Positions 23,562-32,879 of a stretch of 44,419 nt of DNA are shown piece after piece (the first letter of the stretch is position 1; every line of letters begins with the position of its first letter). Made by a program: the position numbers and the translations under genes. Where the stretch lies: NCBI GenBank assembly GCA_903895855.1, contig CAITVN010000103.1, forward strand, positions 1 to 44,419, read 5' to 3'. The notes under the pieces are model-generated. The model did no database searches, was not told where the DNA came from, and saw nothing but the letters and a program-made list of their open reading frames with translations. Origin of the DNA: Oligoflexia bacterium. GTDB taxonomy: Bacteria; Bdellovibrionota; UBA1018.

Positions 23562-24065
23562 ATGGTGACGAGAACCCACGAGAGTGCGAACACAAAGTTG
23601 AAGCTCTACTTGACTGTGCTTGCTATAATGGCCGTGATCATGGGGGCATTCACCACTCCCTATATGGCTTTCGCGAGCTATTCATATTGGCTACTTTGTG
23701 TTGGGCTGTGGTTTCGCAAGACCCCGCAGTTTCACGCGACATTGATGAGTTTCGGTATCTTGATTGATATCGCTTTGGTCTTGGTTTTACAGATTAAGCG
23801 CTCGGCAATTCAAGAAGCCATGTCTTTTAGTTTGATGCCAATTCAGCAGGCACACATTGTCTTTTCTACTCTCGCGCTGATTCTGTATTTTCCGACTCTT
23901 TATCTTGGCTTTAAGCTCATGAAACTGCGCAAGACAGAGCAGACTGGGCCGGAGTATTTGAAAACCAGGAAGGTTCATCGTGTGCTTGGTCTATTTGCCT
24001 TTGGTTTAAGGACCGTCGGATTCTTTCTGATGTTTTCGATGCTGTCGCATGTGAAACAGGCATAA
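23562..24065 (+). CDS. four-TM membrane protein
   Basis: This 167-aa protein (ATG 23562; a GTG at 23532 could add ten residues) has four hydrophobic helices: LYLTVLAIMAVIMGAF with a following YWLLCVGLWF, LMSFGILIDIALVLVLQI, AHIVFSTLALILYFPTLYLG, and VLGLFAFGLRTVGFFLMFSM. His residues sit at or near helix ends (HATL, QAHIVF, KVHRVLG), a layout reminiscent of DUF420-like or cytochrome-b561-like proteins, but I cannot assign a family. It lies in the inner membrane. Three bases separate it from the convergent iminopeptidase gene. Confidence 0.6.
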   Translation: MVTRTHESANTKLKLYLTVLAIMAVIMGAFTTPYMAFASYSYWLLCVGLWFRKTPQFHATLMSFGILIDIALVLVLQIKRSAIQEAMSFSLMPIQQAHIVFSTLALILYFPTLYLGFKLMKLRKTEQTGPEYLKTRKVHRVLGLFAFGLRTVGFFLMFSMLSHVKQA

Positions 24066-24068
24066 AGC

Positions 24069-24983
24069 CTAATAGCCGGCTGATTTCGTCATGCGTTTCA
24101 TTTCAGAAATCAATCGTGCCTCAATGGGCTTTTCTCCACCCGAATGTCCCGAAGTTTCAATACGCAGAACACTCTTCGGCAATTTACTGTGCAATTCAAA
24201 GGCCGCTGACGGCGGACAAATCATGTCGTAGCGACCCTGCACAATCGAAACAGGTAGGTGTTTAATTCGAGAGCAATTTTCTAAGATGTAGTTATCAGGT
24301 AAAAAACAATTTCTCGTGATGTAATGCGCCTCGAGGCGTGACAGCGCTTCGAAAGGAAAACCCTTGATCGCTGCATCGGTTTTTTTGTCGGTGGTGCAAA
24401 GTTTTGCGATCGAATATTCGTAAAACGCCCACTCGTAGGCAAACGCCCTTCGAATCTCTGAAACCCTTGAATTCATCTGTTTTTCGTAAAAAATAGCCGG
24501 ATCGGTCTTATGTCTCGTCGGCACGTGGCTGATGAAACGGTTCCAGACATCAGGAAAAAATTGCTTCATGCCTCCGCGAAGGTAAAAATTATTCTCGGCA
24601 TGTGTGGCTAAGAAGATTCCGCGCAAAAGTAAGCCGGTCACTCGTTCAGGGTATCGAATGGCGTAGACCAAGGCGAGGGTTGAACCCCAAGAGCCTCCAA
24701 ATAAGAAGACTTTTTCAAGGCCAAGGTGATCAAGTAAGCGATTGATGTCTTCGACTAAGTGATCAGTGGTGTTGTTCTTTGTCGTCGCAAAGGGCCGACT
24801 CTTGCCAGCTCCGCGTTGATCGAGAAAGATCACTCGATTTCGTCTGAAGTCAAAAAATCTCTGAACTGCTTGAGAACAGCCACCCCCTGGTCCGCCATGC
24901 AAATACAGCACAGGCAGACCGTGAGTGTTACCCTTCACTGTGTAATGAAGCTTGTGGCCATCAGTGACCTTGAGTGTTGCCAT
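24069..24983 (-). CDS. pip: proline iminopeptidase (S33)
   Basis: This 304-aa alpha/beta hydrolase removes N-terminal proline from peptides in the cytoplasm. The family hallmarks are all visible: HGGPGGGC (oxyanion hole, residues 29-36), DQRGAGKS (55-62), nucleophile GGSWGS with Ser98, catalytic Asp253 in GRYDMICP, and catalytic His280 in SGHSG. Length is normal for the family (about 310-320). The start is ATG 24983. It lies 18 bp after the S1-domain protein on the same strand and is likely cotranscribed with it. Confidence 0.93.
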   Translation of the reverse strand: MATLKVTDGHKLHYTVKGNTHGLPVLYLHGGPGGGCSQAVQRFFDFRRNRVIFLDQRGAGKSRPFATTKNNTTDHLVEDINRLLDHLGLEKVFLFGGSWGSTLALVYAIRYPERVTGLLLRGIFLATHAENNFYLRGGMKQFFPDVWNRFISHVPTRHKTDPAIFYEKQMNSRVSEIRRAFAYEWAFYEYSIAKLCTTDKKTDAAIKGFPFEALSRLEAHYITRNCFLPDNYILENCSRIKHLPVSIVQGRYDMICPPSAAFELHSKLPKSVLRIETSGHSGGEKPIEARLISEMKRMTKSAGY

Positions 24984-25001
24984 GTCTGCGTTTAGCCTGA
25001 G

Positions 25002-26540
25002 TTACTTCTTAGATTTTTTTTCAGGGGCGCCCTTTTTTTCCATCGCCAACTTGAGTGCGTCACCCAGGCTGCCGCCCATCGTGTTGAATCCGCCGGTTGA
25101 ACCTTGTGGAGAGTAAGTGCGCCACGCATCGGCTTCTGGATCTTTAGGCACGCAAAGAGTCATGCGGCGTTCTTCGGGTTTGATTTCTAAGACTTGTACG
25201 GCAAACGTGTCGCCAACTTTATATTTTTCGTACGGAAACTCGGGGTCTTCCATCGCTTTAGATCTTGGCAGTAAGGCGGTGATGCCTTCTTCAACTTGCA
25301 CAAAAAGCCCGTAACCTTCACGGCGCTCTAACTTGCCTTTAAAGGTTGCGCCTACCGGAAACTTAGTTGCAATCAGATCCCAAGGGTCGTCGCCAGCATC
25401 TTTGAAAGAGGCCAGTACTTTACGAGTTTCTGGGTGAATCTCTTTGATCATGACGGTGACGGTTTCACCTTCTTTGAAAAGTTCGTCAGACTTCATCACG
25501 CGCTTCACGTAACTCATCTCAGACATCGGAATGAGCGCCTCAATACCCGGAGCCAACTCAATGAACGCACCAAACTTAAGGCATTTGGTGATTTTGCCGC
25601 TAACCATTTTGCCGACTTGAATTTTTTCAGGAACATTGTCCCACGGGGCGGCTTGTGCTTGCTTTATTGACAATGAAATTTTGAGTTTACCATTTTCTTC
25701 GTCGATTTTGATCAGTTTCACTGGAAACTTCTGACCCATTGAAACGACTTCGGCTGGATTGGCAATTCGCGACCAACCCATCTCTGAAACGTGAATGAGA
25801 CCCTCAATGCCTGGAGCAATTTCAGCGAATGCGCCGAATTTTTCAATTCGGGTGATGGTTGCTTGCATGAGTTCGCCAATTTTGTGTTCGGTCGCGAACG
25901 AAGCCGAATTGAGTTCGCGTTCTTCGTCTAAAAGTTTGCGTCTTGAGACAACGATATTTCGACCGCCTTCAGAAAACTGGGTGATGCGAAACTCGAGTTT
26001 TTTGCCGATATACTCATCGGCGGTATCGATGCGTTTTGAATCGAGTTGGCTGATTGGGCAGAATGCAGTCTTACCCATGATTGAAACACGAACTCCACCT
26101 TTGCAGATCTCACTGACTCGGCCTTCAACAGCAAGCATCATGTCGAATGCATCTTCGAGGTCGTCGGCGAAATTTTTCGATGTTTTATTGGGTGAAAGTC
26201 TGATTTCAGTGCCTCTCACAAAAGTCACATAAAGTTCGAGTGGGTCGCCGACTTTACATGCGAACACGCCGTCGGTTCCGATGAGGTCACGCTTTGAAAC
26301 GAGGCCATCGTGACGAGTGCCTGTTGAGACGAAAATATCGTCTTTACCAATACTCAAAACTTCAGATTTGATTTTATCGCCAGTCTGCAGTTTTTTGTCT
26401 GACTTAGCGAGAGATGCGCCGAGCATCGAAGCAAAATCTTTTTCTTCAACTGGCACTTTTGACTTAGCGTCGCCTTCTTCGTTGTAGAAATCTTGGTACT
26501 CAGGTGAATCAAACCAGCTTGCTTTTTTATTTTGCGACAT
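25002..26540 (-). CDS. five-domain S1 RNA-binding protein (ribosomal S1-like)
   Basis: I start this 512-aa protein at ATG 26540 (MSQNKKASWF), because the 17 upstream in-frame codons look non-coding. After an acidic N-terminal tail there are five S1 OB-fold domains, at about 52-118, 130-200, 212-285, 300-370 and 388-462. The best are domain 3 (ITRIEKFGAFAEIAPGIEGL, then IHVSEM) and domain 4 (ITKCLKFGAFIELAPGIEAL). The C-terminus is Lys- and Gly-rich. Ribosomal S1 normally has four to six such domains; this may be S1 itself or a paralogue that aids translation or RNA turnover. It is cytoplasmic and precedes pip in one operon. Confidence 0.8.
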   Translation of the reverse strand: MSQNKKASWFDSPEYQDFYNEEGDAKSKVPVEEKDFASMLGASLAKSDKKLQTGDKIKSEVLSIGKDDIFVSTGTRHDGLVSKRDLIGTDGVFACKVGDPLELYVTFVRGTEIRLSPNKTSKNFADDLEDAFDMMLAVEGRVSEICKGGVRVSIMGKTAFCPISQLDSKRIDTADEYIGKKLEFRITQFSEGGRNIVVSRRKLLDEERELNSASFATEHKIGELMQATITRIEKFGAFAEIAPGIEGLIHVSEMGWSRIANPAEVVSMGQKFPVKLIKIDEENGKLKISLSIKQAQAAPWDNVPEKIQVGKMVSGKITKCLKFGAFIELAPGIEALIPMSEMSYVKRVMKSDELFKEGETVTVMIKEIHPETRKVLASFKDAGDDPWDLIATKFPVGATFKGKLERREGYGLFVQVEEGITALLPRSKAMEDPEFPYEKYKVGDTFAVQVLEIKPEERRMTLCVPKDPEADAWRTYSPQGSTGGFNTMGGSLGDALKLAMEKKGAPEKKSKK

Positions 26541-26679
26541 AAGGGGCAATATAGGACTAAAAGGGCCTGATTTGAAAGGATAAATCGCCAAAAAAGTGCA
26601 GCGGCAGATTACCCTTGACTCTATGCGTTAAGTAAACTACAGCCTTCTCTCGCAGTTTATTAGAAGAAGGAGAACGCTT

Positions 26680-27417
26680 ATGGTTATTTCAGTCAATCGA
26701 TCATTATTATTGTCATTTTTTGCCTCAATGGCTTGTTTCGCGCTCGGTTCGGCGAGCGCATTAGCTGACGTGGCGACCGCACCCGTACCCGTCAATGCCG
26801 TGAGAGATATCGAACTTCAATCAGACGTTGCCATCACCGGCAGAGTCGATTTGAGTTTGCTCTCACCCGAGGTGCAAGAGGGCATCAAAGCCGGAAATTA
26901 CAAAGTCATTAGCTACATTCATGTGCCCAATGACCTTTGGTACGTTCACCCATTTCGCGTGAATGATTTGGGCGATGCGCGATTTCCGCGACTCGGATTC
27001 GTAAAACCATCAGCGAAGTCGTTAGCTAAGGCAACCAAACAGGCGCCGACAGCTGCAGTCACTGACGGGTCTTTTAGAATTCGATCGGTGAATCGCGTGG
27101 GTTGGCTCACTCGTGATCACAGCACTAATATTTGTGATCGCTGTGACAAACTAAAAGGTAAAGGTTCAGCTGATTGCTTTGAGCGCATTGAAGCTGCTGA
27201 AGCGGTAGCCGTTTTTGTTGTGCCTGTCGACTATAGCACTCTACGTTTTTGTGGAAGGGCTTTGCCGAACGAGTCAAAGGCTGAACTTCACGGTTCTGTC
27301 AGGGCCGCTCAAAGTCTAGCTTACTGTCTCGATCAACCAGTCTTCTTATCTGATGTGATCGATGCTTCAGTCGCTTACGGCGTCATCGAAATTAACCCAG
27401 ACGATGGTGAAATCTAA
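26680..27417 (+). CDS. exported hypothetical protein
   Basis: This 245-aa protein starts at ATG 26680 behind AAGGAG. The Sec signal peptide (core LLLSFFASMACFALGSASA) is cleaved near ALADVA. The mature part has a paired-Cys knuckle ICDRCDKLKGKGSADC (about 150-165), with two more Cys in RFCGRAL and LAYCLD, so disulfides or metal binding are likely. A moderately conserved-looking core, YIHVPNDLWYVHPFRVNDLG, precedes it. I recognise no family. It is divergent from the S1 gene (139 bp apart) and converges with oligopeptidase B. Confidence 0.65.
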   Translation: MVISVNRSLLLSFFASMACFALGSASALADVATAPVPVNAVRDIELQSDVAITGRVDLSLLSPEVQEGIKAGNYKVISYIHVPNDLWYVHPFRVNDLGDARFPRLGFVKPSAKSLAKATKQAPTAAVTDGSFRIRSVNRVGWLTRDHSTNICDRCDKLKGKGSADCFERIEAAEAVAVFVVPVDYSTLRFCGRALPNESKAELHGSVRAAQSLAYCLDQPVFLSDVIDASVAYGVIEINPDDGEI

Positions 27418-27425
27418 GCGCTTCG

Positions 27426-29459
27426 CTATCGAGAAGTGCCTAGGCCTTGTTTGATCAAAAACGCGAACTCTTCGGCGATTTCTTGAAGTCGACTGTATCG
27501 ACCCGATGAACCGCCGTGCCCAGCACCTAAGTGAGTCTTAAATAAAACCTCATTCTTGTGCTGGGTGAGTGTGCGAATTTTTGCGACCCATTTGGCGGGT
27601 TCCCAGTAAGTGACTCGAGGGTCGTTGAGACCAGCAGTTACAAATAGGTTCGGATACGCTTTGTCTTCGACGTTGTCGTAGGGCGAGTACTCTTGCATTT
27701 TCGCAAAATATTTCGGGTCGTTCGGATTACCCCACTCGTCATACTCAATGAGGGTGAGTGGCAACGTCGTATCGAGCATGGTGTTGAGTACGTCGACAAA
27801 AGGCACGTGTGCGACGACGTTTTGATAGAGGTCAGGGCGTAGGTTCATGCAAGCACCAACGAGTAATCCACCGGCGCTTCCGCCGCGGATCGATAATTTT
27901 TTTGGATGCGCCCATTTATTCTGAATCAGTGATTCAGCGCAGGCGATAAAGTCGGTGAAAGTCGTCATTTTCTTTTCGAATTTGCCGTCAAGGTACCATT
28001 GTCGCCCTAGGTCTGAACCGCCGCGAATATGAGCCATCGCATAGCCAAAACCGCGATCAAGCAATGAAAACAAATTCGCGTTGAAACCGGGATTCGTGGG
28101 CATTCCGTAAGAACCGTAACCATAGAGTACAAAGGGCCGGCTGCCATCTTGCACGTAATCTTTTCTCGTGATGACCGAGATCGGTATTTCAACACCGTCT
28201 GAAGCTTTTGCGAAAACCCTCTTGGCGACGTACAACTCCCGGTTGTAATTCGGCACGGGTTGTTCTTTCTTTACGGTCTTCGCCTGAGTCGTGAAGTCGT
28301 AGTCAATGACTTGAGGAGGAGTGGTCGGCGAACTGTATTGGTACCTGAAATGGGGGGCATCCCAGACTACGTTACCACCATCACTTAAGGTATACACTTC
28401 TTCGTTCATCGCAATCCAGGTTGTGTCGGTTTCTTTCATGTCTTGAATTGAAATGAGGCGAAGCCTTGGCAAACCCTTGAGGCGCTCTAGAACAACTAAG
28501 TGATTCTTGAAGACGTCGATATTCACGAGAAAGAGTTCGTCGTTTCCGCGCAACACTTCGGTCTGATTCGCGAGATCGTTTTTTGGCGATCGGTAGAGCT
28601 TAAAATTGGTGCAGCCATCATTAGTGAGAAAGTAGAATCGACTGCCGTGCGACCAAACGGTCGTTTCAATTTTTTCTCGTCTTGGTGAAATGAGACGCGG
28701 TTTCTCGATTGGACGGGTGGCATCGATTACCCAAGTCTCGGTGCTTTCTGCCGCGTGGGTATCGATCATGATCGAGGTTTTGTCTTTGCTCAATTCAACG
28801 CCGACAAAAAATCGGCCATCTTTTTCTTCGTAAACCAATTGAGGATTCACGGTTGCCACTTCGGTTCGGTACACTTGAAAGGGTCTTAGGCTTTTGTCGA
28901 CAACGGCATAAAAGAGGTGTTGAGAGTCGGCGCTCCAGGCAACGTCTCCGTTGGTCGACGCGATCGCGACTCCGAGGTCGCGGCTCGTGCCCAATTCGAG
29001 AATCTTGAGGGTGAAGTTTTCGCTGCCATCTAGGTCAATTGAATAAGCGACGTACCGACAGCAGGGGCTGATTTGATAGGCACCCAATGAACAGTACTCA
29101 GCCCCCTTTGCAATGAGGTTTAGGTCTAGGATCACTTCACAAGCGTGAGACCCTGGCTTTTTTCGACAATACTCGCGGTATTGATTGCCTTTTGAAACCC
29201 GAGAAAAGTATTCCCAATCACCGAGCCGAACGGGCACGCTATCGTCGTCTTCGGCGACCCGTGATTTGAGTTCTTCGAATACTTGGTCTTGCAGCGGCTT
29301 TAGTGGAGCCATGTGAGCCTCGAAGTGAGCATTTTCGGCTTTCAAGTACTCCATCACTTTGGGATCTTTGATGTCACGAAGCCAGAAAAAAGAATCAGTC
29401 CATTCGTGACCGAGGTGTTTGATGGCATGGGTGCGCTTTTCTGCAGAAGGTTTTAGCAT
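27426..29459 (-). CDS. ptrB: oligopeptidase B (S9A prolyl oligopeptidase family)
   Basis: This 677-aa serine peptidase has the expected two parts: an N-terminal seven-bladed propeller (about 70-390) that filters substrates by size, and a C-terminal alpha/beta hydrolase. Visible marks are the N-terminal EWTDSFFWLRD, FVLYGYGSYG, the nucleophile GGSAGG with Ser528, catalytic Asp613 in LNDPRV and His648 in GAGHGG. Oligopeptidase B cuts short peptides after Lys or Arg, usually in the cytoplasm, and there is no signal peptide. Length is normal (about 680-720). A small tail-anchored protein gene lies 33 bp upstream on the same strand. Confidence 0.92.
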   Translation of the reverse strand: MLKPSAEKRTHAIKHLGHEWTDSFFWLRDIKDPKVMEYLKAENAHFEAHMAPLKPLQDQVFEELKSRVAEDDDSVPVRLGDWEYFSRVSKGNQYREYCRKKPGSHACEVILDLNLIAKGAEYCSLGAYQISPCCRYVAYSIDLDGSENFTLKILELGTSRDLGVAIASTNGDVAWSADSQHLFYAVVDKSLRPFQVYRTEVATVNPQLVYEEKDGRFFVGVELSKDKTSIMIDTHAAESTETWVIDATRPIEKPRLISPRREKIETTVWSHGSRFYFLTNDGCTNFKLYRSPKNDLANQTEVLRGNDELFLVNIDVFKNHLVVLERLKGLPRLRLISIQDMKETDTTWIAMNEEVYTLSDGGNVVWDAPHFRYQYSSPTTPPQVIDYDFTTQAKTVKKEQPVPNYNRELYVAKRVFAKASDGVEIPISVITRKDYVQDGSRPFVLYGYGSYGMPTNPGFNANLFSLLDRGFGYAMAHIRGGSDLGRQWYLDGKFEKKMTTFTDFIACAESLIQNKWAHPKKLSIRGGSAGGLLVGACMNLRPDLYQNVVAHVPFVDVLNTMLDTTLPLTLIEYDEWGNPNDPKYFAKMQEYSPYDNVEDKAYPNLFVTAGLNDPRVTYWEPAKWVAKIRTLTQHKNEVLFKTHLGAGHGGSSGRYSRLQEIAEEFAFLIKQGLGTSR

Positions 29460-29492
29460 GGCCCCTACCTTAAAGGGTGCCTATCGACAGCG

Positions 29493-29729
29493 TCAACGAA
29501 ACGTTGTGATGAGTGCAAAGAATCCGACAAAGAAGAGAAAAACTGCAGCCACGTAAGCGATCAATTCGGTCTGAGTAAATAACGCAGGCTTTTTACGGTG
29601 CCCTTGGGTATCTAGCAATGAAGAATGCAGGAGCGTCTCAATTCTGGCGCTCTTTGCTTTTTCATCTTCTCTGTGGGCATCAGTGCGGGCGTGTGTGCCC
29701 GAAGTTTGCCCATGAATGAGTTTTTCCAT
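29493..29729 (-). CDS. small tail-anchored membrane protein
   Basis: I start this 78-aa protein at ATG 29729 (MEKLIHGQTSG), because AAGAGGA lies eight bases upstream; the open frame runs 28 codons further without support. The first 50 residues are charged and His/Asp-rich (THARTDAHREDEKAK), and the last 25 form one membrane helix (LIAYVAAVFLFFVGFFALIT) ending TFR. This is the layout of a tail-anchored inner-membrane protein with a cytoplasmic head. No family recognised. It precedes ptrB and is probably cotranscribed with it. Confidence 0.6.
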   Translation of the reverse strand: MEKLIHGQTSGTHARTDAHREDEKAKSARIETLLHSSLLDTQGHRKKPALFTQTELIAYVAAVFLFFVGFFALITTFR

Positions 29730-30068
29730 TTCTATCCTCTTGACGTTATCTGCTGATATGAGCATCTTTTGTGCCAGAACGGTTTGGTTAACTAGTTTAA
29801 TGAAATCAGCCATTTGGCCGTTATGCGTAGCGACAGCGGCTCTGACGTTTTTTGGTGTGGGTTCACTTTGCGTCTAGCCCAGGTGCCTTATTGGGCTTCG
29901 GCTGAGTCGGCAGATTCGTCACGGTGAGTATTCACGACAGATTTGCCAATGGGTTTGCCCGACAAGTTTTGCCGCTAGATTTAATAGACAGAAGCAACAG
30001 TCTACGGCTTAATTAAGACTAATCATTTAATTAATTCTTTTGAACGATAGAACAAGGAGACACCTAAG
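29730..30068. other. divergent intergenic region
   Basis: This region separates the minus-strand tail-anchored protein from the plus-strand beta-helix protein and should hold both promoters. The right part is AT-rich and contains two TTAATTAA octamers (30009-30016 and 30027-30034), 18 bases apart, which could be a double operator or UP-like element. I see no RNA gene. Confidence 0.4.
30009..30034. promoter_or_regulatory. paired TTAATTAA octamers upstream of the beta-helix gene
   Basis: Two copies of the palindromic octamer TTAATTAA start 18 bases apart and end 34 bases before the ATG at 30069. The spacing and AT-rich setting suggest promoter or regulator contacts, but no consensus -35/-10 pair is clear. 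Confidence 0.35.
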
Positions 30069-31280
30069 ATGAGGCCTGTGATTAGTTTATTGTGTGTGAG
30101 TGCGTTTCTTTTTGCTGCGGTATCGCAAGCAAAAGATGTGTATGTTTCAATTGATACCGGAAAAAATGAAAACGCCGGAACGAAAGCTGCTCCTATAAAA
30201 CTTTTGTGGAAAGCCATTAAAGCTGCACAACCAGGCGATTCGATTCACGTGGCACAAGGCAACTATCTGGGTGAAGGCCAAACCGGGTGCATGCCAAATA
30301 TTGACAAGAGTGATATCAAAATCTTAGGCGGGTACAATGCCGATTTTTCTGCACGCGATCCGTTCAAATTTGTCAGTTCAGTGATTGCACCAGAGGGTTC
30401 AGCTTGCGTGCTTCCTACTAAGCACACTTTTTCTGCTGAGCGTCCTGACAACAACCTTTCAGGAGTGGTTATCGATGGATTTGTCATTGATCGTGGCCCA
30501 CTCAATACTTACAAATTACCGCCTAAAGGTGATGGTTCACAAGACAACTCAAAAAGTCCAAACGGTGCCACTGGCATTTGGCTAATTGGTAAAGGCGGTT
30601 TTTCTGCCAGAAACAACATCATTCTCAATAGTGCTTACGGCGGAATTTACATCAAGTGCGGCAAAGATTCTGATGTGAAAAATAATGTCGTGTTCTCAAC
30701 AGTCACTCGCGCTATTTCAGTCATTGAGGGCGGCGGCTGGGGATCTCCAAAGATCACGATTGAGAACAACACATCAGCGTTTTCTTTCAAGTTCAGATCA
30801 ACCGAAGGTCGCGGAATTTACACGGCTAAGGGCAATGCGGTTTACACGATCAAGAATAACGTGCTCGCGTTTAACGACGAGAGTGGCGTGGCTCAAAACT
30901 TTGACCAAGCTTCAACGGTTCTTCAGAACAACCTCTTCTTCACCAATAAATACGGCGATCATGTGACCGGCGGTCAAGGTGGTAAGAAAGTGTTGGTTGC
31001 TAATTTTGGTGACGAACTGACCGGAGCAACCGGCAACGTTTCTGAAGACCCTAACCTACCTATCAATAAGGAATGGTTAAGCAAATGGTTCGGTAGAAAA
31101 GATGCCGCTGAAGGCGCCCTGACTATGGATGCCGTCAATCAATACCGAAGTGCTAAGGGCTTACCACTGCAAGGTGGCCCAGGAAAATCAGCCGAGCTTT
31201 ACGCTGTTCGCTACACCGACTGGAAAGACCTGCTCAAAATTCCGGGTTCGAACAAGTACGGCGCGCAAGCGTTCCACTAA
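30069..31280 (+). CDS. secreted parallel beta-helix protein
   Basis: This 403-aa protein starts after AAGGAG at ATG 30069 and has a signal peptide cleaved near VSQAKD. The segment DVYVSIDTGKNENAGTKAAP followed by LWKAIKAAQPGDSIHVAQGNY is the usual entry into a right-handed beta-helix (pectate-lyase-like, DUF1565-type). Later rungs show the regular pattern ...ARNNIILNSAYGGIYIK...VKNNVVFSTVTRAISV...IENNTSAF...IKNNVLAFNDESGVA...LQNNLFFTN. No catalytic Asp/Lys/Arg set of a polysaccharide lyase is clear, so it may bind or cut carbohydrate. A hairpin follows the stop codon at once. Confidence 0.8.
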   Translation: MRPVISLLCVSAFLFAAVSQAKDVYVSIDTGKNENAGTKAAPIKLLWKAIKAAQPGDSIHVAQGNYLGEGQTGCMPNIDKSDIKILGGYNADFSARDPFKFVSSVIAPEGSACVLPTKHTFSAERPDNNLSGVVIDGFVIDRGPLNTYKLPPKGDGSQDNSKSPNGATGIWLIGKGGFSARNNIILNSAYGGIYIKCGKDSDVKNNVVFSTVTRAISVIEGGGWGSPKITIENNTSAFSFKFRSTEGRGIYTAKGNAVYTIKNNVLAFNDESGVAQNFDQASTVLQNNLFFTNKYGDHVTGGQGGKKVLVANFGDELTGATGNVSEDPNLPINKEWLSKWFGRKDAAEGALTMDAVNQYRSAKGLPLQGGPGKSAELYAVRYTDWKDLLKIPGSNKYGAQAFH

Positions 31281-31298
31281 AAGGGATCTGATCCCTTT
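31280..31298 (+). terminator. hairpin at the end of the beta-helix gene
   Basis: AAAGGGATC (31280-31288) and GATCCCTTT (31290-31298) are perfect inverted arms, giving an 8-bp stem with a 3-base loop right at the stop codon and only a short T-run. It is a plausible, weak intrinsic terminator. Confidence 0.5.
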
Positions 31299-31364
31299 CT
31301 GATGCTGGCTGCGTCACTCGAACTTTCTTAACAATCATTCACTAGTAGTGTGAGCTAGTCGTTA

Positions 31365-32879
31365 ATGCCGATTGTTTGGTGCTTTAGGGTGCCAGGCGAT
31401 CGGCAGTTTTTTTGTCTAGAAGTTTGCACTTGCCTCGAAGTTGACGAGTCGTTAACCTTTCTCAATTGCGTGAATATCAGCGAAAAAATCAACAATCGGA
31501 TTTATTTTTTTCCGGCCTTTGTGCCCCTTGCTGCGTTACTGCCTGGGCTGCTCGCTTTTGTAGGGCTACTGTCTGCCGCCTGGCACACGTTTAGGCAGAG
31601 AAAAAAGTCGCTCGTTCATGCCCTTCTCTTTGTTCTTGTCATAGTCTTGATGAGTTACTTTGTGGGCCGCTGTTTTTGGCTACCGCGATTTGGAGATCGG
31701 CCGGGAGATCGTTTCGGAGGCCGCTCCGGAAACAAAACCAATGCGCTTGAAGTTTTGCCAGCGTGGAAACCTGGCCTAGAAGTTCAAAATCAACCGCTGC
31801 CTCGAAGCGCGCTTTCTGATTTGGCGTACAGCTCGAAACACGAACTGGTGGTCTTTGGAACCAGAAAGGCCACCGTCGATGCATTCGACGTAAGTACCGG
31901 TCAATTGCAATTTAGTTTTCAATTATCAGCATTGGCCTTGACGAGACCCTTGATTGATCAAGACCGCTTGTACATGGGCGAAGGGCTACATGAAGACGAA
32001 AAAGCAGATCTGATGGCACTGAGTCTGCCCGGTGGTCAGCTGATTTGGCGGCAAACCTTCTTGGGTCACATCGAATCGCAGCCGGGCATTGAGGTGGGTG
32101 GAGCACGCTTGGTGGGGTGCGCTGGACAAGACGGAGTTTTTTCGCTCGATGCAAAAACGGGTGCCCGCCTCTGGCAGCACCGGTACGGGCACTGCGATTC
32201 GACGCCGCTGATTTTGAATGATCAAGTCATTGCGCTCGTTGGTAAGGGCGGCAAAGCGGCCGAGGCGCGCAGTGAACTCGTATTTTTATCATTAACCAAA
32301 GGAGAGACTCAATCGTCAGTCGCCTTGCCCGGCGAGCCCTGGGGAACCCCCCGGCTAGACCTCGCGAACGAATCGATTCTTGTGAGTACGGGGGTTGGTT
32401 CACTCGGCCCAGAAAAATTAAAGTCTGACCGTGCTTATATACATTCTGTCAGTGTAAAAAATAAACGTGTGAACTGGACCCGTGAATACGACTCGATGCC
32501 GCTCTTACGCAGTGTTGGCGTTGAATCGAAAAATCTTACTGTTCACGCGCTGAAGTCAGGTTACTTGGTGGCATTGAATGTCAAAACTGGAGAAGAAGTT
32601 TGGAAACTCAGCTTGGGTTCGCTCATTCTGGCTAATGTCAGTTTGATTGAAGCTTCGAGCCGACTCATCGCGCTCTCACTTGCCGGCGATTTCTTTGAAA
32701 TTGATTCTGAAACAGGCAAAGTGACCTCTCGCGCCAGACTCGGTGCCGGATCAACCTCTGGGGCTTGGATCGAACCCACATATGCCCTGGTCGCAGACGG
32801 CTTGAGTCTTTGGAGATTTTCGTTCACTGATGGCACTCACGGAGCTCTGCCCATTTTGACTACGCCGGGTGAAAAATGA
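31365..32879 (+). CDS. membrane-anchored PQQ-like beta-propeller protein
   Basis: The frame encodes up to 504 aa. The first 35 residues are Cys-rich and unconvincing, so the true start may be GTG at 31470. Then come two membrane helices (FVPLAALLPGLLAFVGLLSA and SLVHALLFVLVIVLMSYFVG), a basic Arg/Gly linker, and from about 130 a propeller of PQQ/BamB type: repeated strands such as DVSTGQLQFSFQL, LSLPGGQLIWRQTF, DAKTGARLWQHRY, NVKTGEEVWKLSL and DSETGKVTSRARL, each with the DxxTGxxxW pattern. It is probably a periplasmic binding or assembly platform. Its stop overlaps the next start by ATGA, so it is coupled to a PEP-utiliser-like protein. Confidence 0.7.
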   Translation: MPIVWCFRVPGDRQFFCLEVCTCLEVDESLTFLNCVNISEKINNRIYFFPAFVPLAALLPGLLAFVGLLSAAWHTFRQRKKSLVHALLFVLVIVLMSYFVGRCFWLPRFGDRPGDRFGGRSGNKTNALEVLPAWKPGLEVQNQPLPRSALSDLAYSSKHELVVFGTRKATVDAFDVSTGQLQFSFQLSALALTRPLIDQDRLYMGEGLHEDEKADLMALSLPGGQLIWRQTFLGHIESQPGIEVGGARLVGCAGQDGVFSLDAKTGARLWQHRYGHCDSTPLILNDQVIALVGKGGKAAEARSELVFLSLTKGETQSSVALPGEPWGTPRLDLANESILVSTGVGSLGPEKLKSDRAYIHSVSVKNKRVNWTREYDSMPLLRSVGVESKNLTVHALKSGYLVALNVKTGEEVWKLSLGSLILANVSLIEASSRLIALSLAGDFFEIDSETGKVTSRARLGAGSTSGAWIEPTYALVADGLSLWRFSFTDGTHGALPILTTPGEK